Positions 37,089-46,732 of a stretch of 64,000 nt of DNA are shown piece after piece (position 1 is the stretch's first letter; every line of letters starts with the position of its first letter). The translations under genes and the position numbers were made by a program. The notes beneath the pieces are model-generated. The model worked only from the letters and a program-made list of their open reading frames with translations, made no database searches and was not told where the DNA came from. Origin of the DNA: Litorivicinus sp965656605 (lineage in GTDB: Bacteria; Pseudomonadota; Gammaproteobacteria; Pseudomonadales; Litorivicinaceae); the NCBI GenBank assembly GCA_965656605.1, contig CBFHLC010000001.1, positions 1-64,000 of the forward strand. Direction: 5' to 3'.

Positions 37089-37772
37089 TTAACCTGAAAT
37101 AAATTTCATCGCCTGAATTTGCGAAGCACTTACATAAAATGAGGCGAAAGCGCCTTTGTTGGCGTCCACGCCACCAGCCAAATGCGCAAGCTTGAATCCA
37201 TTCAGGTCAGGCGTAACTATGCCGGCATCGAAATTCCCATGCCTGACAGTCGCTAACCAGCTTTGACGACCTGGGTTGGAAATCGTCGAAAAAGCCAGCG
37301 GAACGTCCGCCGGCGCTTGATCCACAATCTTTCCAATGGCTGGTTGTAACAGCTCAGAGCCGATAGTCAGGCTGATGTTTTCAGCATCGCGCAAGTCGCC
37401 ATTAAAGACATACCGATCTACGCGATATCGACCATCACTAAGGGCCTTGTAGCCTGTAAAAATTGTTTCATTTTTAGTCGGCACGTCGCCGGTCCAGCCA
37501 TGGGTGTAAAGCCGAAAACTCGTCAGGTCAGCGTTCACAGTGAACCCGACATCACGCCCCTTGGACGCTTGCAACCAGTTCATGATCAACGCATTTGGCA
37601 AGCCCCACTGCAGAGCAGTTTCAGCTAAAGTCTGCCGCGGCGCGTTCGCAGCGAACCAACCACACATCATGCGCGATTCAAGATGGGCGCCGCTTTGACT
37701 CCAAGAAAGATCAAATGCGTCGCCTGTGGGGATCAGGGCAGCAAACCGCTGGCGAACCAATGAGTTAGACAT
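37089..37772 (-). CDS. Unrecognised 227-residue protein inside the secretion operon
   Basis: I do not recognise this protein. It has no signal peptide, membrane segment or lipobox, so it is probably cytoplasmic. It looks like a mixed alpha/beta globular protein with evenly spaced aromatic residues (SWSQSGAHLESRMMCGWF, FRLYTHGWTG, RYRVDRYVFNGDL) and a Gly/Ala-rich C-terminus (GFKLAHLAGGVDANKGAF). It sits 113 bp downstream of the hlyD-like gene and 61 bp before the smaller autotransporter, on the same strand. The position suggests a chaperone, modifier or immunity-like role for a secreted partner, but nothing in the sequence proves that. Confidence 0.75.
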   Translation of the reverse strand: MSNSLVRQRFAALIPTGDAFDLSWSQSGAHLESRMMCGWFAANAPRQTLAETALQWGLPNALIMNWLQASKGRDVGFTVNADLTSFRLYTHGWTGDVPTKNETIFTGYKALSDGRYRVDRYVFNGDLRDAENISLTIGSELLQPAIGKIVDQAPADVPLAFSTISNPGRQSWLATVRHGNFDAGIVTPDLNGFKLAHLAGGVDANKGAFASFYVSASQIQAMKFISG

Positions 37773-37885
37773 CTGCTAGCGGAGCACCAATCGACTAAGC
37801 AGCTGGTATAGGAATACAGAACAATAGCGCCGCAGCCATGGGGGGCTACTAAATTTCACTTTTTAAGTGCCTCTTCAAAATCGCT

Positions 37886-38992
37886 CTAACGCTCCCTCAA
37901 TCCCTCGGCCAAGGTCCTCGTTACCGGCTTAGTTAATATCGACCAAACCGTTTGACGGTCCGTTTGGATGTCTACTTGCGCGGTCATGCCGGGCAAAACT
38001 GCAATGTCTGAATTGCTGGCTTCAGCCACTTCAACTCGAGCACGATAGGCCGGGCCCTGGTTGTCCACTGCGTCCAATGTGTCGCCACTGATGTAGGTCA
38101 CCGTTCCCGACAACGCACCGTATTGAGTAAAATCATAAGCATCTACTTTGATCTGCACCCTTTGACCCACGTTAACAAAAGCAATTTCGCTTGGCGGTAC
38201 CTGCAGATCAAAAACTAACGTGTCATCAGAGGGTACAAGCTGAAGAATATCTTCACCAGGACGGATCACCTCGCCTAGGGTGGTCACTCGTACATCCTTC
38301 ACTTCGCCTGCCACCGGCGCCCTAAGCTCCGTGGCATCCAGCATTGCCTGACGCTGGGCCAGGGTCTGAGTGACCCGCGCCAAGTCCTGTTGTACTTGGT
38401 TTAGTTGCGTTTGCGCCTCACGGAAAAATTCGTTTCGTTTTTGTGTTGTCTGAGCGTCCAACTGTGCGATTTCGCGTTCCAAACGCAAAACCTCAACCAA
38501 ACCTAGATCGCCTGACTTGCGTAGACGCGTTGCAACTTCAAGCTCTTCTTGAAAAAGCTGTTTAAGCCGTTCCAGAGCGACAATGTCGTCAGCTAGGGCA
38601 CCCCGGCGCTTATTCAGCAAGCCCGCTTGAGCATCGACAAACTCAGGGTAGGCCTGCGCGCGATCAGAAAACTCAGCCTCACCGCCAAACACTTCCGCTC
38701 GCAGCCGGCCTTGCTGGGCCTCAAGGGCTGCCACCTGACTGAGCGCCTCAAAATAACCTGCCTGCGCCTGCGTTGAATCCAGCTGCAAGAGCAGCTGCCC
38801 GGCCTGCACCCGGTCGCCTTCTGTCACTTCTAGGTGACTGACTACGCCACCCTGCTCGGACTGGACTACCTGACTGCGACTACTCACAACCGCTGTGGCG
38901 GGAACCCGAACCACCTGGTCTAGCTCGGCATGGCGCGCCCAATAAACAAAGCCACTGAGCAATGCTACGACCAACCAAAGCAGCCCTCTCAT
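37886..38992 (-). CDS. Type I secretion periplasmic adaptor (HlyD/LapC-type membrane fusion protein)
   Basis: A 368-residue protein: one N-terminal transmembrane helix (GLLWLVVALLSGFVYWA), a barrel-sandwich half (VVSSRSQVVQSEQGGVVSHLEVTEGD, AGQLLLQLDS), a long coiled-coil region (about 80-215) and the second half-motif (LRAPVAGEVKDVRVTTLGEVIRPGEDILQLVP). The C-terminal beta domain ends in TVWSILTKPVTRTLAEGLRER, typical of type I adaptors. Its ATG overlaps the ABC-transporter stop by 4 bp. It bridges the ABC transporter and TolC. Confidence 0.95.
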   Translation of the reverse strand: MRGLLWLVVALLSGFVYWARHAELDQVVRVPATAVVSSRSQVVQSEQGGVVSHLEVTEGDRVQAGQLLLQLDSTQAQAGYFEALSQVAALEAQQGRLRAEVFGGEAEFSDRAQAYPEFVDAQAGLLNKRRGALADDIVALERLKQLFQEELEVATRLRKSGDLGLVEVLRLEREIAQLDAQTTQKRNEFFREAQTQLNQVQQDLARVTQTLAQRQAMLDATELRAPVAGEVKDVRVTTLGEVIRPGEDILQLVPSDDTLVFDLQVPPSEIAFVNVGQRVQIKVDAYDFTQYGALSGTVTYISGDTLDAVDNQGPAYRARVEVAEASNSDIAVLPGMTAQVDIQTDRQTVWSILTKPVTRTLAEGLRER

Positions 38993-41022
38993 GACGCAGC
39001 TCCTGCGGCCTGCTTTAGCTGTTCCATCACCGTTTCACGAGGCCCATCCAACAAAACCTTACCCCGGTCGATGACCACGATTCGATCGACAAACGGCAGC
39101 AGGCTTAACTTGTGCGTAACCACAATCACACCACGCTTAGGGTCAGCGAACAAATGCCCCATGACCTGACGCTCCAAGCTCGAATCCATGGACGCCGTGG
39201 GCTCGTCCAGCAGCAAAAAAGCAGGTTTTGCCAGCAACAGACGCGTTAGGCCAACGAGCTGACGCTGGCCGCCGGACAGACCACGCCCACCTTCAAAAAT
39301 AGGACGGTCAAGGCCCTTAGGGTCGCTCTGCACCGTTGGCATGAGACCGGCCGATTGGCAAGCCGCTAGCAATGCTTCATCAGTGGGCGTAGGTATTCCC
39401 AAGGTCAAGTTATCACGTAGGGTTCCCTGGAACATCCGAACATCCTGCGGCAACAAGCCCAGCTGCTCACTCAAATAACCTCGGGCTATTTGGTCGATGT
39501 CTATATTGTCGAGCCGCACGTGACCTGAAGTGGGTTTATACAGCCCACTCAGCAAACGCAGCAGCGTCGATTTTCCCGAACCAATCGATCCAACCAGTGC
39601 CACGCGCTCACCAGCGCCAAAGCGCAACGCGGCCACATCAACCGCAGGCTGGGGGTTTTCGCTGTACGCAAACTTGAGTTCGGACACCACCAATTCTTGC
39701 GCGCGGGTCTGCGGGACAATCGGCCGATCCAGCGCTTGAGTCGATGGCAATGCCATCAGGTTATCCAGCGCTTTGAGCGCAATCTTTGCGTGCTTCCACT
39801 GCACCAGCAGACCCGGGATTTGCGTGATGGGGGCAAAGGCACGGCCCGACACGATCGTGATCGCAATCAGCGCACCCATGGTCAAATCGCCAGCCACGAT
39901 TAAACCCGCGCCGAGTGCCACCAGTGCAATGTAATGGATTTGTTGAATGCTCTGCGACGCTGTTGATGACCAAGAATTGATACGCCGCAAGTTGTAATCA
40001 CTCTCTGAAACCGTTTCAGTCAGCGCCGCGTGTCGCTCGGCAACCTTCCACTCTGCGCCTGAGGCCGAAATAGCCTCGGCACCGTCAATGGAATCAACCA
40101 ACAAACCAGTCTTTTGGTTGCTCTCACTCATATGGGCGTTAACCCACCGTTCGATGGGGCGGCCAAAGGCTAGTCCCACGATCAGTGCTGTGGTTAATCC
40201 AACGACAGGAACCCAAACCAGCTGCGGAGCCAAATAAGCAATAAAGGCAATAAACAGGAGTGCAAACGGGGCGTCCGCGAGCACAAACAGGGACGACGAC
40301 GTCATGAACTGACGCACCGACTCAAAGTGCTTGAGTTGCGCCGCAAGCGTGCCGACTACTTTGGGCCGAGCGTCCAGGCGAATATTGAGCGCCCGCATAA
40401 ACAGCACTTTGGAGACGTCGACATCTAAATCGGCCGATGCGCGATCGACCAAGACGCTGCGGATTTGTTTTAGGACAAAGTCAAAAACCAATGCAAAGCC
40501 AACACCCACCGTCAGCACCCAGAGCGTTGATTGGCTGCCCGTGGGCACCACACGATCATAGACCTGCATGGTGTACAGCGAGGTCACTAGTGCCAGCAGG
40601 TTGACGACCAGAGTGGCCACACCGGCTTCTAACAACGGGCCACGCCGGCGGCCGAGCATTCTACGAAATAACTGGGATGCCGAGCCACGCAAGTCCTGAT
40701 TTCTAGAGCGTTCAGGCTTTAAGAGGGCCAACTCGTCAAACTCGAGGGCAGAACCACCCACAGCCACCCACTGCCCCTGACTATTTTTGGCCGTCAGGAC
40801 ATAGACCCGTCCCTTTGAAAGGCCAATTAGCGGAAAATCTCCAGGCGCAACGTTGTCCGATTGCTCAATCAACGCACGGTCAGGGAAAACCGCTTTCCAA
40901 CTTCGCCGCAGGGACTCAGCCACGGCCTCTGGCTCGCCAAAACGATGAAGAGGTATAGCATCCCCAGCAAGGCCCGCCAGGGACTTAAGTGATTCGGCCG
41001 GACTCAAGATTCCGGGGCCCAA
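38989..41022 (-). CDS. Type I secretion ABC transporter with degenerate C39-like domain
   Basis: A 677-residue half-transporter. Residues 1-100 resemble a C39-like peptidase domain, but no catalytic Cys is present, as in RTX exporters. Five to six transmembrane helices span about 130-400 (AGVATLVVNLLALVTSLYTMQVYDRVVPTGSQ is the usual entry block, quoted in part: VVNLLALVTSLYTMQVYD). The ATPase has Walker A GSIGSGKST, signature LSGGQRQ, Walker B AFLLLDEPTASMD and an H-loop. It is of the LapB/LssB type. The start is a TTG at 41022, within the tolC-like gene, and is uncertain; the true start could be a little downstream. The expected substrate is the 2087-residue RTX-like protein of the same operon. 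Confidence 0.94.
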   Translation of the reverse strand: MGPGILSPAESLKSLAGLAGDAIPLHRFGEPEAVAESLRRSWKAVFPDRALIEQSDNVAPGDFPLIGLSKGRVYVLTAKNSQGQWVAVGGSALEFDELALLKPERSRNQDLRGSASQLFRRMLGRRRGPLLEAGVATLVVNLLALVTSLYTMQVYDRVVPTGSQSTLWVLTVGVGFALVFDFVLKQIRSVLVDRASADLDVDVSKVLFMRALNIRLDARPKVVGTLAAQLKHFESVRQFMTSSSLFVLADAPFALLFIAFIAYLAPQLVWVPVVGLTTALIVGLAFGRPIERWVNAHMSESNQKTGLLVDSIDGAEAISASGAEWKVAERHAALTETVSESDYNLRRINSWSSTASQSIQQIHYIALVALGAGLIVAGDLTMGALIAITIVSGRAFAPITQIPGLLVQWKHAKIALKALDNLMALPSTQALDRPIVPQTRAQELVVSELKFAYSENPQPAVDVAALRFGAGERVALVGSIGSGKSTLLRLLSGLYKPTSGHVRLDNIDIDQIARGYLSEQLGLLPQDVRMFQGTLRDNLTLGIPTPTDEALLAACQSAGLMPTVQSDPKGLDRPIFEGGRGLSGGQRQLVGLTRLLLAKPAFLLLDEPTASMDSSLERQVMGHLFADPKRGVIVVTHKLSLLPFVDRIVVIDRGKVLLDGPRETVMEQLKQAAGAAS

Positions 41023-42203
41023 ACCTGCCCAATTAAGGCTAGCCGCCAGCCCGCATTCAACGCTGAGACCGCAGCCTCGGCGCGCCGCTGTTCAGCGACC
41101 GATAGCTCGCGCAGCGTTGTAAAAAGCTCTAGCCATGAACGCCGTGAAGCTTCCGCCTGGCGCTGATAGGCAGCAGCCACGTCGGCCAATTGTTCGACCA
41201 GTCCAGACTGTGCAGCAAAATCAGCCAATGCCGCCTCGCGTTCTTGTTCCAGCAAGCTCAGCTCAAGCCGCAAACTGTCATCCAGAGCCTGCTTTTGGCG
41301 CTCTACTGTGATCCGTTTAAGCTCTGCAATCTCTACGGCTGACGCCAATTCATTTCCACGTCCCAGTGTGCCGCGGACAGCGACCCCCACCTGTTCTTCA
41401 TCCAGCATGGCAGGGGCATTGAAACGACGAGTCGCTGTGAATACGACTTCAGGAAGGCGGTTAGCCTGGGCCAACTCGACATCGACTCGAGCTAACTTGC
41501 GCTGGGTATCAATTCGAGCATAGGCCGGCGCCGCACTTTCTAAACCCACAAACAAATCAGCCGCCGACGCAATATCAGGAAGCGCTGGCCATTCGATTGA
41601 GCTCACTGCCGACTTAATTTGTTGTTCCAACCTGATCCGGCTGGCCTGCAGTAAACGTTTCGTTCGACTCAGATCTGCCTGCGCTTGCGCAGTCCAGGCT
41701 TGCGCCTGCACCAAGTCACTGGCGGGTGAAAGTTGTGCAACAACCCGCCGATTAATGACGTCCACAACCTGAGAATGACGCAACAGATTACGCTCAAGCA
41801 CCGGAATGATGCGGCTTAAACGTTCAAACTCAGCGGCCAACGGCAGCGTATCTCGCCAAACGTCGTGATGTGTCTCGTCGCGGGTTTGCTCTGCCAGCAA
41901 CAGGTTCAGTTCAGCCTCACCATCTTGCGCTGCCAGTCGCCCGCCCGAGAAGAGGGTTTGCTCGATAGACAAGGTGCCAAAACTACGTTCACTCTGACCG
42001 TCGGCGCGGCCCTCGATCAGGGGAAAACGAGACCAGCGACGTTGATCGCTTTCGGAAACCGCAACGGCAAGCTCCGACTCAGCGATGGCCAGCTCGGGGC
42101 TGGCCTCGCTGGCTTTATTCAAAAGCTCAGATAGTGTCCATGTCTGACCTGTGGCCAGCGGCGCGAACGCCAAGCTGGCCAACCACCACCATGTGGTGCG
42201 CAT
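41004..42203 (-). CDS. TolC-family outer-membrane channel of the type I system
   Basis: A 399-residue protein with a signal peptide (WWWLASLAFAPLATGQ) and the repeated long amphipathic helices of the outer-membrane efflux family (LNKASEASPELAIAESELAVA, SPASDLVQAQAWTAQAQADL, LELSLLEQEREAALADFAAQ). It is a little shorter than E. coli TolC. It starts immediately at the stop of the 1504-residue autotransporter (TAA then ATG) and overlaps the ABC-transporter start by 19 bp, so the exporter genes are coupled. It completes the tripartite exporter. Confidence 0.92.
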   Translation of the reverse strand: MRTTWWWLASLAFAPLATGQTWTLSELLNKASEASPELAIAESELAVAVSESDQRRWSRFPLIEGRADGQSERSFGTLSIEQTLFSGGRLAAQDGEAELNLLLAEQTRDETHHDVWRDTLPLAAEFERLSRIIPVLERNLLRHSQVVDVINRRVVAQLSPASDLVQAQAWTAQAQADLSRTKRLLQASRIRLEQQIKSAVSSIEWPALPDIASAADLFVGLESAAPAYARIDTQRKLARVDVELAQANRLPEVVFTATRRFNAPAMLDEEQVGVAVRGTLGRGNELASAVEIAELKRITVERQKQALDDSLRLELSLLEQEREAALADFAAQSGLVEQLADVAAAYQRQAEASRRSWLELFTTLRELSVAEQRRAEAAVSALNAGWRLALIGQVWAPES

Positions 42204-45200
42204 TTAGAACTCCCAGCGACTCGTCAAGTTAAACGAGGTGTTCGCGTTGTCGCCAGTTTGACGGCGATCCAGATTGATCACCAACGACGAGCTCTCAGAC
42301 ATCAACAAGGTGGCACCGAGTTTCAATGATAGACCGCTACGGTCGTAGTCGTGCTCATCAGGGGTTGCCACGGTGAACACTTCGCTCGCTTGATCACCGA
42401 CGAAGCTGGCACGAACGTCCTCAACAAAGTTGCCCGACATTTGCGTCGCCATAATTTGAGCTTCCGGCTTAACAACCATGCCGCCAATCAATGCGGTTTG
42501 CTCGTAGCGCAAGCCCAACCCGACCTGAGATCGGTCCAGTGAGGTCGCCAGCACGTCTAGGTTAGAGCCTTCAGCACCGGTTTCAACGTAGGCGGGCTGG
42601 TCCAGATTCGCGCGCTCGAATTCAAGCACGGGAGCAATCGTCGCATTCAGCCCTTCGATAGGAAACTCGTAGCTAGCGGCCAATTTGACACTTGTCAGCT
42701 CTTGGTCGTAGTCGCCCGAAGCCACGGTGCCAACCATCGCGGAGCGCTTGGACTGAGTATCAAAGCTGCCACCAGTCAAGTTACCGGCCAAAGTTAAGCG
42801 CTCGTCATACAAGTCGACCGCACCATACAGCGACAGCATGGTGCTTTGCAGGCTGGTTTCGTCCCCAGCACGAACACCACGCTGCTCAAGCGTGGTGCTG
42901 CCGAAGTTAGCCGCCAGACCCACGATACTGGTGTCAGTTAAACGCTTGTCGACACCAACCGTCGTCAATGCATAGCTGGTCTCGTAGCCGGCATACGTGC
43001 TCTGGACCGAGTCCGCCTTGCCTTCACCGACGGCAGCACGAATCCACCAACCCGCCGGGTCCGTTCCTGGCTCAGGCAAACGTAATGCCTGCATACGTGA
43101 GCCCAGTTCGTCCCCGATCAGTGTGCCGGCGTCAAAGCTTGCCAACGCGATTGAGTTGTTGGCCACCGGTGCCGCCAGCTCCATCTGACGTGCCAGATTT
43201 GCTTCGGTGTTACCAAAACCCCAGTTGTCCAGGTCGACCTTATTGAAGGTGGTTTGCATGTCGGCGGTGTAGCCAGTGCCGGCAGCAGCAAGCTCGCCGA
43301 GGCGCTGGGCTACTGGCGCTGCAAAGTGACTGGTTAGGCCAGATTTGTCGACGTAAGTGGTGGCGTCGCGGCCGGTTGTGAGCACCAGATCACCACTGCT
43401 CTCGGCCAGAGTCGAGTCAATGACATAGCTGTTGTCATTAAAGGTCGAAACAGTGCCAGTAACGCTTGTTCCGTCAAAGATCGCAAAGGTTTGACCATTG
43501 CGCATGCTGCTTAGCAGTGAAACGTTGATGGTTTCGTCCCCACTTAGGTCCAAGGTTCCAGAGACAGACGTGACCGCACTTGAACCAGAAGAATCAACGA
43601 GACCGCCACCGTTTGTCGCATCCCAAGCCGTTCCCGCAATCGCAAAGTTCAAGGTCGCATCGTTAGCTGTCAAGGTTCCGTTGTTCAGCGTCGCTACCCA
43701 TGGACCGTTGGCTGAAGTCAACATGCCACCAATTGAACTGGTTTGGATGTCACCGACCAAATTGAAGGTGGTGTTATCGCTTAACGTCAGGTTATCACCG
43801 ACCCCGACGTCAGCGGTCAGGTTCAGCGTAGTCGCGCTATTAGCGTTCCCGACTGTGACGTCGGTTGCAAATAGGCTGTGCCCCAAATTAATGGTCTCAT
43901 CATCTGTTGAGACAGCAACGGCCGACGTATCGGTAGACGATGCATGCAAGTTAACTTCGTTGAGAGACAACGCCGACGTACCGATGGTGGCCTGCGTAGT
44001 ATGACCACCCACCAAATTCAGAATGCCCTGGTTGTCTGCCGTGCTAGTGACCGCGCCAGTAATGGATTGCCCATCCGCTAGGTTCACCGACCCATCAGCC
44101 TGGAATTCGATCGGGCCGTTCAAGTCGCCCAACAAATTCACGATACCAGTACCCGTTACCTCTAAAGTGGTTCCCCCTACGTAGACATCGTTATTAAAAG
44201 TTACCGTCTCTCCATTAGCGCCAGCTTCAATATCTAAAAACGTCTGAGTGGCCGATGCATCAGCCGAGCCCAGAGCACCAAATACCGTGCTCGTGCCGTA
44301 GAAGCGCAAGGTCGCTAAATCAGCACCCTCAAAAGTGGTGCGCTTAGCTGCATCTGTATCATCGTTGGCCAAATTCTGTGTGTATAGGTTGACGTCGTCA
44401 CCCAGTGCAAAAACCGCGTCCGAAGCGGTAGCCCCAGAAGCAGCCGTCAGAACAACGGTTCCTATAAAACCTCCGTTAGCGGCTGTTCCGTCACCATTGA
44501 AACGAACTTCACCTTGGCCTTCGTTGTAATCAAGGGTGTCTGCGTGCACCACACCAGCTGCGAAAGTCGACACACTGTTAGTAGTTCCGTCACCCACACC
44601 TGCATCAATACGAGTTAGTGGGTTATCTGCCGACCCGACTGTGCCAGTTACCGTATGACTGCCCTGTAGATCAAGCACGTTATCGGTATAGCTATCACCG
44701 AATGCGGATTCATCAACACCTTCAGTGGCTGGATCGTCAGCAATCGGTGCCAGTGAGGTGTTTACCGCACTCGTGATGTCAGCAGTGATGTCTACACCGT
44801 CAGCCACCTGCAGTTCTGCGCCATCGTTCAACACGATCGCGTCGGCGAACAGGTCACCGTTTAATTGGGTTAGATAGTTAGCCGAGTCATCAGCCGTCGA
44901 GTAGTCACGCGCAGCTGCACCTCTGTTCAGATTAAGCGCAGAAATTTTGTTAATCGCTGTATTGAATGAGGTACCCGTGCCACCGGTGGGACTCAGTGTA
45001 CCGCTACTGTCGACATTTAAAACACCGCGCCCTGCACCGTCCGCTGACGTATCAACGTCAGTGGTAAAAGTGCTGGTGATGGCTCGATCGCCCGATAAGG
45101 TGTTTTCTGGCGCTGTACCGCCCAATACGACGCTGGTGTTGATCAAATTCACAATGGCGTCCGTGGTGAAATCGATACTACCGATCAGCCCTTGATTCAG

Positions 45201-46718
45201 GTTCAAAGTACCCGCGGCTGTGAAGTCAACGTTCGCGTCACTGGTGGTTGCAGCATCACTCGCTGTGTTGAGGTTTACCGTCCCGCCCCCAATGCTGAGT
45301 GTGTTGGCAAATAAATCTGCGGTGAAGTTAGTTACATCGCCCGCGTTAGCTCCAGCAGACACACTCGCTAGCTCGGCACCACTTCCCCCAACGTCACCCG
45401 TCATCGTTTGCTCACCGCCCGAAAAAACCAACCCGCCGCGCTGATTAACTTCAACGGTTACATCACCCGTTATTCCGTAGTCATTGGCCATTGTAAGCAA
45501 GGAGCCGGTCGATCCATCCTCGTTCAAACGCACGTTAGCGGCAAACACGTCTCCGCCAGCGGTCAGATCAGAGCGAACGGAGTCGTTGCCGTCCAAGCCT
45601 CTGACGGTTCCTGACTGGTAGGCCCCACCAACGTTTAACAAACCAATCGAAGCCGAGCTCGATCCAATATCGCCGGTAACTGTTTGGCTACCGCTCAAAA
45701 AAGTAAGCGTTCCCGTATTATTTAAATCGGTAGTTGCGACGATTTTATCGGCAATGCCCGTCAAATCTCCGCCGATTTGCACAGTGCCGCTATCGTCATT
45801 GAAATCGATGCCGTTAAAAGCGCTGCCCGATACGTTTTCATTCATATCGAGGGATCCACCCACTGCAAAAACGGTCTGAGCCTCGAACTCGACACGATCG
45901 GTCGTTGCGGAGCCATTGATCTCAACATCGTCAGAACCGCCCTGGAGGGTGATTTGACCGATTGAACCCGCTCCACCTGCAACACTTCCGGTTATGTTGG
46001 CTTGTCCGGTAAAAATGATCGTTCCGTTTTGCGTACCCGAGTCTTTTGCAATACTGCCTGTTAGAGTAACCCCATCGTCAAGCGTCAGAGCAACATTGTG
46101 GTTGTTAAAATCAAGCGTGGTTGCTGCGCTGCCGCCGGCATCAATATTCGCATTAAAAGTTAGAGCACCACCCTGGTTAACCTCTATTCGCGAGGCATTA
46201 ACATCGCTGTTGAAAACAACGTTCGCACCGTTAATGTTGATCGTAGTTAAAGCGTCGTCGCCACCCGCTATATAGTTTCCAAAGGCATCACCGCCGCCGT
46301 CATTGTCGAAGTGATATCCAACGACGCCTACGATATCGTTGTTGCCGTTTAACGTTAAAGTACTGATGCCACTGCCGTCGAAGCGGTAGGTGTCAAAACC
46401 ATTGGTGTTGTCACTGTCACGAGAGTACACAGCAACACGTACGGTACCGATAGGGACGACACCAGACAAATCCACTCCGGACGCCAAAGTGACGGAGGCC
46501 GAAGTACTGGTGTAGTTGTCGGAGGTATCGGACGCTTGGTTCTCGCCATCGTCACGATACACATTTACAAACGATGTAGACCCCGACACAGAGAGGGATA
46601 AACCCGACTGGAGATTCAAATCGTCCGCAACCACCTGCCCAGCAAACCCAAACAGCGTCACTGACGCCGCAATCTTTCCAATTTTTCGTAAACGGTGTGT
46701 CATTTCAGTCAATTTCAC
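42204..46718 (-). CDS. Large autotransporter (type Va) adhesin
   Basis: A 1504-residue protein. A long signal region (MTHRLRKIGKIAASVTLFGFAGQVVA) is followed by about 1150 residues of beta-solenoid passenger with many short repeats of the form 'G-x-ITG-V' and 'LTLNGN'. A linker (YVDKSGLTSHF, TGYTADMQTTFNKVDLDNWGFGN, AAPVANNS) leads to a C-terminal 12-strand barrel (about 1235-1504) ending in LTSRWEF. The GTG at 46718 is chosen because AAGGA lies 7 nt upstream; an in-frame ATG follows at 46703. It sits 14 bp after the lipoprotein gene and directly abuts the tolC-like gene. No catalytic triad is seen, so adhesion or aggregation is inferred. Confidence 0.92.
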   Translation of the reverse strand: MKLTEMTHRLRKIGKIAASVTLFGFAGQVVADDLNLQSGLSLSVSGSTSFVNVYRDDGENQASDTSDNYTSTSASVTLASGVDLSGVVPIGTVRVAVYSRDSDNTNGFDTYRFDGSGISTLTLNGNNDIVGVVGYHFDNDGGGDAFGNYIAGGDDALTTININGANVVFNSDVNASRIEVNQGGALTFNANIDAGGSAATTLDFNNHNVALTLDDGVTLTGSIAKDSGTQNGTIIFTGQANITGSVAGGAGSIGQITLQGGSDDVEINGSATTDRVEFEAQTVFAVGGSLDMNENVSGSAFNGIDFNDDSGTVQIGGDLTGIADKIVATTDLNNTGTLTFLSGSQTVTGDIGSSSASIGLLNVGGAYQSGTVRGLDGNDSVRSDLTAGGDVFAANVRLNEDGSTGSLLTMANDYGITGDVTVEVNQRGGLVFSGGEQTMTGDVGGSGAELASVSAGANAGDVTNFTADLFANTLSIGGGTVNLNTASDAATTSDANVDFTAAGTLNLNQGLIGSIDFTTDAIVNLINTSVVLGGTAPENTLSGDRAITSTFTTDVDTSADGAGRGVLNVDSSGTLSPTGGTGTSFNTAINKISALNLNRGAAARDYSTADDSANYLTQLNGDLFADAIVLNDGAELQVADGVDITADITSAVNTSLAPIADDPATEGVDESAFGDSYTDNVLDLQGSHTVTGTVGSADNPLTRIDAGVGDGTTNSVSTFAAGVVHADTLDYNEGQGEVRFNGDGTAANGGFIGTVVLTAASGATASDAVFALGDDVNLYTQNLANDDTDAAKRTTFEGADLATLRFYGTSTVFGALGSADASATQTFLDIEAGANGETVTFNNDVYVGGTTLEVTGTGIVNLLGDLNGPIEFQADGSVNLADGQSITGAVTSTADNQGILNLVGGHTTQATIGTSALSLNEVNLHASSTDTSAVAVSTDDETINLGHSLFATDVTVGNANSATTLNLTADVGVGDNLTLSDNTTFNLVGDIQTSSIGGMLTSANGPWVATLNNGTLTANDATLNFAIAGTAWDATNGGGLVDSSGSSAVTSVSGTLDLSGDETINVSLLSSMRNGQTFAIFDGTSVTGTVSTFNDNSYVIDSTLAESSGDLVLTTGRDATTYVDKSGLTSHFAAPVAQRLGELAAAGTGYTADMQTTFNKVDLDNWGFGNTEANLARQMELAAPVANNSIALASFDAGTLIGDELGSRMQALRLPEPGTDPAGWWIRAAVGEGKADSVQSTYAGYETSYALTTVGVDKRLTDTSIVGLAANFGSTTLEQRGVRAGDETSLQSTMLSLYGAVDLYDERLTLAGNLTGGSFDTQSKRSAMVGTVASGDYDQELTSVKLAASYEFPIEGLNATIAPVLEFERANLDQPAYVETGAEGSNLDVLATSLDRSQVGLGLRYEQTALIGGMVVKPEAQIMATQMSGNFVEDVRASFVGDQASEVFTVATPDEHDYDRSGLSLKLGATLLMSESSSLVINLDRRQTGDNANTSFNLTSRWEF

Positions 46719-46732
46719 GAGAATGTCCTTAA

